Shown piece after piece: positions 29,909-32,682 of a stretch of 32,682 nucleotides of DNA. The translations under genes and the position numbers were made by a program. The DNA is from Nitrosospira sp. (GTDB lineage Bacteria; Pseudomonadota; Gammaproteobacteria; Burkholderiales; Nitrosomonadaceae), in NCBI GenBank assembly GCA_003230615.1, contig QIFK01000185.1, forward strand, positions 1 through 32,682, written 5' to 3'. Every line of letters starts with the position of its first letter. Within the stretch, counting starts at the first letter, position 1. Below the pieces are notes generated by a model. The model searched no databases and was not told the DNA's origin. It saw nothing but the letters and a program-made list of their open reading frames with translations.

Positions 29909-30199
29909 CTACAATTCGACATCTCCTGCCGAATGAATCTTCTCATCTTCGTAGGGTACCATAACCCTCCGACGAAATTCCGCTTGAGCTTCTGACAAGG
30001 CAGACGAGACAACAGCCATTCTCGCATATCCACGTTTCCCACCGGTATCTTCATCGCACAAAAGCTTAGCAAGACGAAACAAGACATAGTTTAGTTCGCC
30101 CGATAATTCATCATTACTAGCTCTGGCATTCAGAATCTCGGCCAAGCTATTTATCAGAGTGTCATACTTCGCTCTATTTTTCTTTGGGATATATGGCAT
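29909..30199 (-). CDS. DUF6899-like small protein (96 aa)
   Basis: The N-terminus MPYIPKKNRAKYDTLINSLA and the later GELNYVLFRLAKLLCDEDTG, MAVVSSALSEAQAEFRRRVM and PYEDEKIHSAGDVEL match the compact DUF6899-type protein (MPYIP..dR...d......L....GELNYviT.L.......Y......(v)g.le....El.RR...pYEd.Ki...GDV). It is common in phages near nucleotide metabolism and repair genes, with no proven role. AGGAG lies four bases before the ATG. The C-terminus PYEDEKIHSAGDVEL is the most conserved part. Confidence 0.75.
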   Translation of the reverse strand: MPYIPKKNRAKYDTLINSLAEILNARASNDELSGELNYVLFRLAKLLCDEDTGGKRGYARMAVVSSALSEAQAEFRRRVMVPYEDEKIHSAGDVEL

Positions 30200-30206
30200 T
30201 ATACTC

Positions 30207-31172
30207 CTAGCTCTTGCTCAGATACCGATTGCCTACCACTTTAAGCTGAACTCTTCCTATCTTTCGGTCTGTTCGCTCATGAACTGGTTTCACAACAACC
30301 CCTTCGAGATAATGAGACGCCCCAGGCCATCTACTATCTCCCTCAGCGAATTCAAGAATCTGCTTTTTATTGAAAGCACCTCTGTGAACCAGCGGTACCC
30401 ATTGTAAAGGAGCACCAACCTTATGTGCTACGTCGAAGTCTAACCACTGATCGCCTTGTAAAATATCAAAAGCAGCAAAGAATATACGACCATCTGTCGA
30501 TCCATATTTCAAATCCTGAACCTGACCGAATACTTCACCGTACACTGTCAACCCTTGGTTATGTCGCAACCAAGATTCCAGGGCCATGTTCTGTTGTAGA
30601 ACTTTCCACCAAAGGTTTTTCGGGTCTTCCTTCTTCCAGAATTTACGCGAACCACAGAATATCACATCATCGACACATGAGAATCGAGCATTTGCTCCGT
30701 GTATCTTTTCTGTGACAACAACCTCTTCACCTTCTGTAAAATTATCAGAATACTTACGGAAATTAAGTACATCGTATGTTGGGAAAAAACCCTGCGGTGG
30801 TGTCACATTGTCTCCACCTGTAGTTAAGTGACCACGCACCTGTGGTTCGTAATGAATAATCCCAAGTCGCTCCATGAAGTCATCACCAAGATTCGCATCA
30901 GCCGGTGCTGTAATCAATAGTCCAACAGACCATTCGCCTCGCAGCTTACGAGCCTTAATACGACGGTGCTTGCCCAAGAACTCAAATTCCTTTGTCTCAG
31001 GAACAATGCTGTCTGGAGGGATATAGATAGCAAGATCACCATCACTCCAATCCGCTGTACGAACGGCGCATTGAAAATCCCCAACCATAACAAGGCTGAG
31101 GGAATCAGCATTTGGGTGTTGCTCAAGTTTGACCTTGACAACATCACAGGTGTGTTCGGCTACTTCAAACAT
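30207..31172 (-). CDS. RNA ligase, DRB0094/Rnl5 family
   Basis: A 321-residue ATP-dependent RNA ligase. The N-terminal 120 residues (FEVAEHTCDVVKVKLEQHPN, IYIPPDSIVPE) are the family's OB-fold domain. The nucleotidyltransferase core has TEKIHGANARFS with Lys156 as the AMP-accepting residue (motif I, KIHGAN), VYGEVFG (210-216, motif III), FFAAFDI (230-236), LEGVVVKP (289-296, motif IV) and QLKVVGNRYL (309-318, motif V, Lys311). The type member from Deinococcus seals 3'-OH/5'-phosphate RNA ends across a complementary strand. The gene's first base overlaps the TAA of the gene before it. With the cREC and Rnl1-like genes it forms a putative RNA repair set. Confidence 0.88.
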   Translation of the reverse strand: MFEVAEHTCDVVKVKLEQHPNADSLSLVMVGDFQCAVRTADWSDGDLAIYIPPDSIVPETKEFEFLGKHRRIKARKLRGEWSVGLLITAPADANLGDDFMERLGIIHYEPQVRGHLTTGGDNVTPPQGFFPTYDVLNFRKYSDNFTEGEEVVVTEKIHGANARFSCVDDVIFCGSRKFWKKEDPKNLWWKVLQQNMALESWLRHNQGLTVYGEVFGQVQDLKYGSTDGRIFFAAFDILQGDQWLDFDVAHKVGAPLQWVPLVHRGAFNKKQILEFAEGDSRWPGASHYLEGVVVKPVHERTDRKIGRVQLKVVGNRYLSKS

Positions 31173-31477
31173 TATTCAGCATCTCCTGCGCTTCTTCTAC
31201 GTCTCAATGGCGGTAATACACTTGGAGCCGGTGATGGAAACTGTGGCTTTTTTGGCTGATCTGGCCACGGTGGTTCTACAGTTGGTCGTTTGATGATTTC
31301 AATATTTTCCGGTAGTGTCTGTTGTAGCACAGCAACCGGCGGGTTTTTGATCCGACCAATTTCATTCAACAGGAAACTGACAACAGCACATAGTTCATAT
31401 ATTAAAACTTTCGGATTCTTAGTTCCCGTACTTCGTCTTATGTCTTCCAACTTTACTTTCACTTCTTTAATGTCCAT
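31172..31477 (-). CDS. Hypothetical protein with Pro-rich tail (101 aa)
   Basis: ATG 31477 (MDIKEVKVKLEDIRRSTGTK) has GGAG five bases before it; the upstream ATG at 31510 lies inside the previous gene. Residues 1-55 form a helical domain (NPKVLIYELCAVVSFLLNEI), and the C-terminus is proline-rich and ends with a basic cluster (PPLRRRRSAGDAE). No family is recognised. It overlaps the hpt-like gene by 11 bases upstream and the ligase by one base (TAATG) downstream. Likely part of the same operon. Confidence 0.55.
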   Translation of the reverse strand: MDIKEVKVKLEDIRRSTGTKNPKVLIYELCAVVSFLLNEIGRIKNPPVAVLQQTLPENIEIIKRPTVEPPWPDQPKKPQFPSPAPSVLPPLRRRRSAGDAE

Positions 31478-32021
31478 CTTTGCTCCAAACTGCCACGTAT
31501 GGCATTTCACGGTATCTACCGTTATAATCCAGTCCGTACCCTATTACAAAATCGTCGGGAATATCAAACCCGACGAAACCAGGAGTTACACCAGTGAGAG
31601 CTTTTCCAGTCTTACGCAACAATACAGCAGTCATAATACTCTCAGTAGACTGCAACTCCAAATTTTCTCTGACCATGTTTATTGTCTTACCGGTATCCAA
31701 GATGTCGTCCAACAATAATACATGAGCATTATGTAACGATCTGGTAGGTTGAGTAATAATCTTTGGTTTCTTAGCTATCGTTGTTTTGCCTGGATAAGTA
31801 GACACCCTGATAAAATCAAGCTCTACACGAATCGATAACTTCCTAACCAAATCTGCCATAAAGAACATAGCACCCGTCAGTATTCCTATAATAACAACAG
31901 GTTCTTGTGTCCTCATGTACCACCATTGTCCTAGATAGTACTCATCAATCTCCGTAGCGATATCTGCAATTCGGGCATGAAGGCTTGCTTCGTCGATGAG
32001 TGTTTTCATCTTGTTATTCAT
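31467..32021 (-). CDS. hpt: Hypoxanthine phosphoribosyltransferase
   Basis: A 184-residue purine phosphoribosyltransferase that makes IMP or GMP from hypoxanthine or guanine and PRPP in the cytosol. The PRPP loop VLLLDDILDTGKTI (101-114, with D105-D106) is decisive. IGILTGAMFFMADLVRKL (about 45-62) is the pyrophosphate loop region, IRVSTYPGKT the flexible loop, and the C-terminus keeps FVGFDIPDDFVIGYGLDYNG, the hypoxanthine-binding end specific to HPRT. Length is normal. The start is ATG 32021 with a weak GAG site; ATG 32009 is possible. It lies 28 bases after the tmRNA 3' end and shares its - strand transcript. Confidence 0.88.
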   Translation of the reverse strand: MNNKMKTLIDEASLHARIADIATEIDEYYLGQWWYMRTQEPVVIIGILTGAMFFMADLVRKLSIRVELDFIRVSTYPGKTTIAKKPKIITQPTRSLHNAHVLLLDDILDTGKTINMVRENLELQSTESIMTAVLLRKTGKALTGVTPGFVGFDIPDDFVIGYGLDYNGRYREMPYVAVWSKDGH

Positions 32022-32049
32022 AGCGTCTCAATAAAGAGGCGATTTCTTT

Positions 32050-32399
32050 TGGTGGAGATGTTGGCATCCGAGAGCCAAGTCCAGAAATCATTCCAATTCT
32101 GCTTCTACGTGCATAGTCAGATATTTAATTCTCGAAGCCACGAACGCCAACTGACGGGCTTTCGTTTTTCCACGTCCGACTATTGCTTCGCTTTGATCAG
32201 GTCAGATATCAGATCATAGCTAGCCCACTGGTCATCGTCGCACGGAATAGCAGGCGTCTTCCGATTGACTAGCTACTTACGCAGCCATTTTGAAGCGAGA
32301 TTCGCCGTTTAAGCGTTTTGTCAGTTGTTTTACGAGGCCCACTGACAACCTCGGCACGCAACATTATCTTCCTCGATCCTGTCAAAACCTTTCATCCCC
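32050..32399 (-). ncRNA. ssrA: tmRNA (ssrA), with encoded CCA
   Basis: tmRNA rescues stalled ribosomes. The 5' end GGGGATG (32399-32393) pairs with the 3' end CATCTCC (32060-32054), which precedes discriminator A and CCA (32052-32050). The 5' part keeps GGTTTTGACAGG, equivalent to the GGATTCGACGGG of tmRNA. The pseudoknot region GTGCCGAGG, CCTCGTAAAA, with GTTGTCAGT/ACTGACAA, precedes the tag. The 3' part keeps TCTGACTATGCACGTAGAAGC, the usual GACTAAGCATGTAG element, and the T arm TTGGC/GCCAA. A helix TAGCTAG/CTAGCTA follows the tag. At 350 nt its length is normal. It reads from its own TATAAT and is followed by hpt. Confidence 0.92.
32277..32306 (-). other. Predicted tmRNA tag frame, GESRFKMAA
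   Basis: After the 3' strand of the first pseudoknot (ACTGACAA), 11 bases lead to GGC, the same spacing as the resume codon in E. coli tmRNA (11 bases to GCA). The frame reads GESRFKMAA and stops with TAA. The last two residues, AA, are the common proteolysis signal; the Met before them replaces the usual Leu. The resume codon is inferred by alignment. Confidence 0.6.
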
Positions 32400-32416
32400 A
32401 TACCTTCTTCTACACC

Positions 32417-32422
32417 ATTATA
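32417..32422 (-). promoter_or_regulatory. Promoter of the tmRNA, TATAAT
   Basis: A perfect TATAAT -10 box lies 17 bases before the mature tmRNA 5' end, with a weak -35 (TTGTGA or GAAACA region) upstream. A start 6-7 bases after the box would leave a short leader for RNase P to remove. Confidence 0.5.
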
Positions 32423-32502
32423 CGGATGACCAATGGTGTTGTTTCACAAAAAAACCAAAAATACACCAGAAGAATCCTAAAATAGACACAGCGATACGCC
32501 AA

Positions 32503-32534
32503 TAAAAAAGCGAGGGCCATATTTCAGACCCTCG
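32503..32534 (-). terminator. Intrinsic terminator after the right-end gene
   Basis: CGAGGGTC (32534-32527) pairs with GGCCCTCG (32518-32511) over 8 pairs around a TGAAATAT loop, followed by CTTTTTT. It ends the transcript of the gene entering from the right edge, before the tmRNA promoter. Confidence 0.85.
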
Positions 32535-32581
32535 GTTAAGAACGACGCGCAAGGATGACGTAACTCGATTTTGACGCCTGC

Positions 32582-32682
32582 TTACTTCTTTCGTTCATCC
32601 TTATTATACACATAAGATCGAGCTTTGGCTTTGGATTCGGCTATGATCTTTGCGCGAACTGAAATAGGACGTGTCTTATTTT
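32582..32682 (-). CDS. C-terminal end of a gene from outside the window
   Basis: The frame is open from the right edge and reads NKTRPISVRAKIIAESKAKA, then RSYVYNKDERKK and TAA at 32582-32584, about 32 codons. Lys/Arg-rich ending and the position just before an intrinsic terminator support a real coding end. The product cannot be named. Confidence 0.5.
   Translation of the reverse strand, partial: NKTRPISVRAKIIAESKAKARSYVYNKDERKK

Noticed and set aside
1..32682. A CRISPR array or insertion sequence
   Set aside because: No regularly spaced direct repeats with unique spacers, no transposase and no terminal inverted repeats were seen.

Overview
This window is part of a tailed double-stranded DNA phage (Caudoviricetes) or a prophage of one. 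It has a tape-measure gene inside a long block of virion genes, small tightly packed genes with overlapping stop and start codons, strong GGAGG-type ribosome binding sites, and a tRNA array. Base composition is AT-rich. The host cannot be named from the sequence. No capsid, portal, terminase or polymerase gene lies here, so this is only part of a larger genome.

Layout. Bases 1-5403 run on the + strand: the end of an HNH/homing-type endonuclease, a cluster of sugar-transfer genes (two recognisable glycosyltransferases, a small methyltransferase and two unassigned proteins), then a putative single-strand annealing protein with a putative ssDNA-binding partner. Everything from 5400 to the right end is on the - strand. 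Read in its transcription direction, from high to low coordinates, it contains: the C-terminal end of a gene from outside the window and its terminator; a tmRNA gene; hypoxanthine phosphoribosyltransferase; a DRB0094/Rnl5-type RNA ligase; a cyclic-phosphate-processing receiver-like protein; many small genes; nine tRNA genes mixed with small ORFs; an RNase P RNA; a T4 Rnl1-like RNA ligase; and then the tail operon (24041 down to 6155: putative tail assembly chaperones, tape measure, large tail/baseplate/fibre proteins, and two paralogous virion proteins). The tail operon ends at a strong intrinsic terminator. A PD-(D/E)XK nuclease and a small membrane coiled-coil protein follow it.

Main discovery. 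The region 24150-32400 is an RNA maturation, repair and ribosome-rescue island. It carries a very compact RNase P RNA (27375-27580), recognised by its P1, P2 and P4 helices, the bulged U of P4 and the conserved ACAGAA and AGAUAAAUGA segments. This RNA sits 1 nt from tRNA-Pro and 5 nt from tRNA-Asn, so tRNA processing could generate both of its ends. A complete tmRNA (32050-32399) has an encoded CCA and a predicted tag GESRFKMAA. Two RNA ligases of different families and a cREC-type protein fit a pathway that repairs cleaved tRNAs. Several short coding regions stop flush with, or inside, tRNA 5' ends, so tRNA maturation could produce non-stop mRNAs that the phage tmRNA would rescue.

The RNA gene calls rest on sequence and base-pairing read directly from the window. 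Functions of the virion proteins other than the tape measure, and of most small proteins, are inferred from position or remain unknown.
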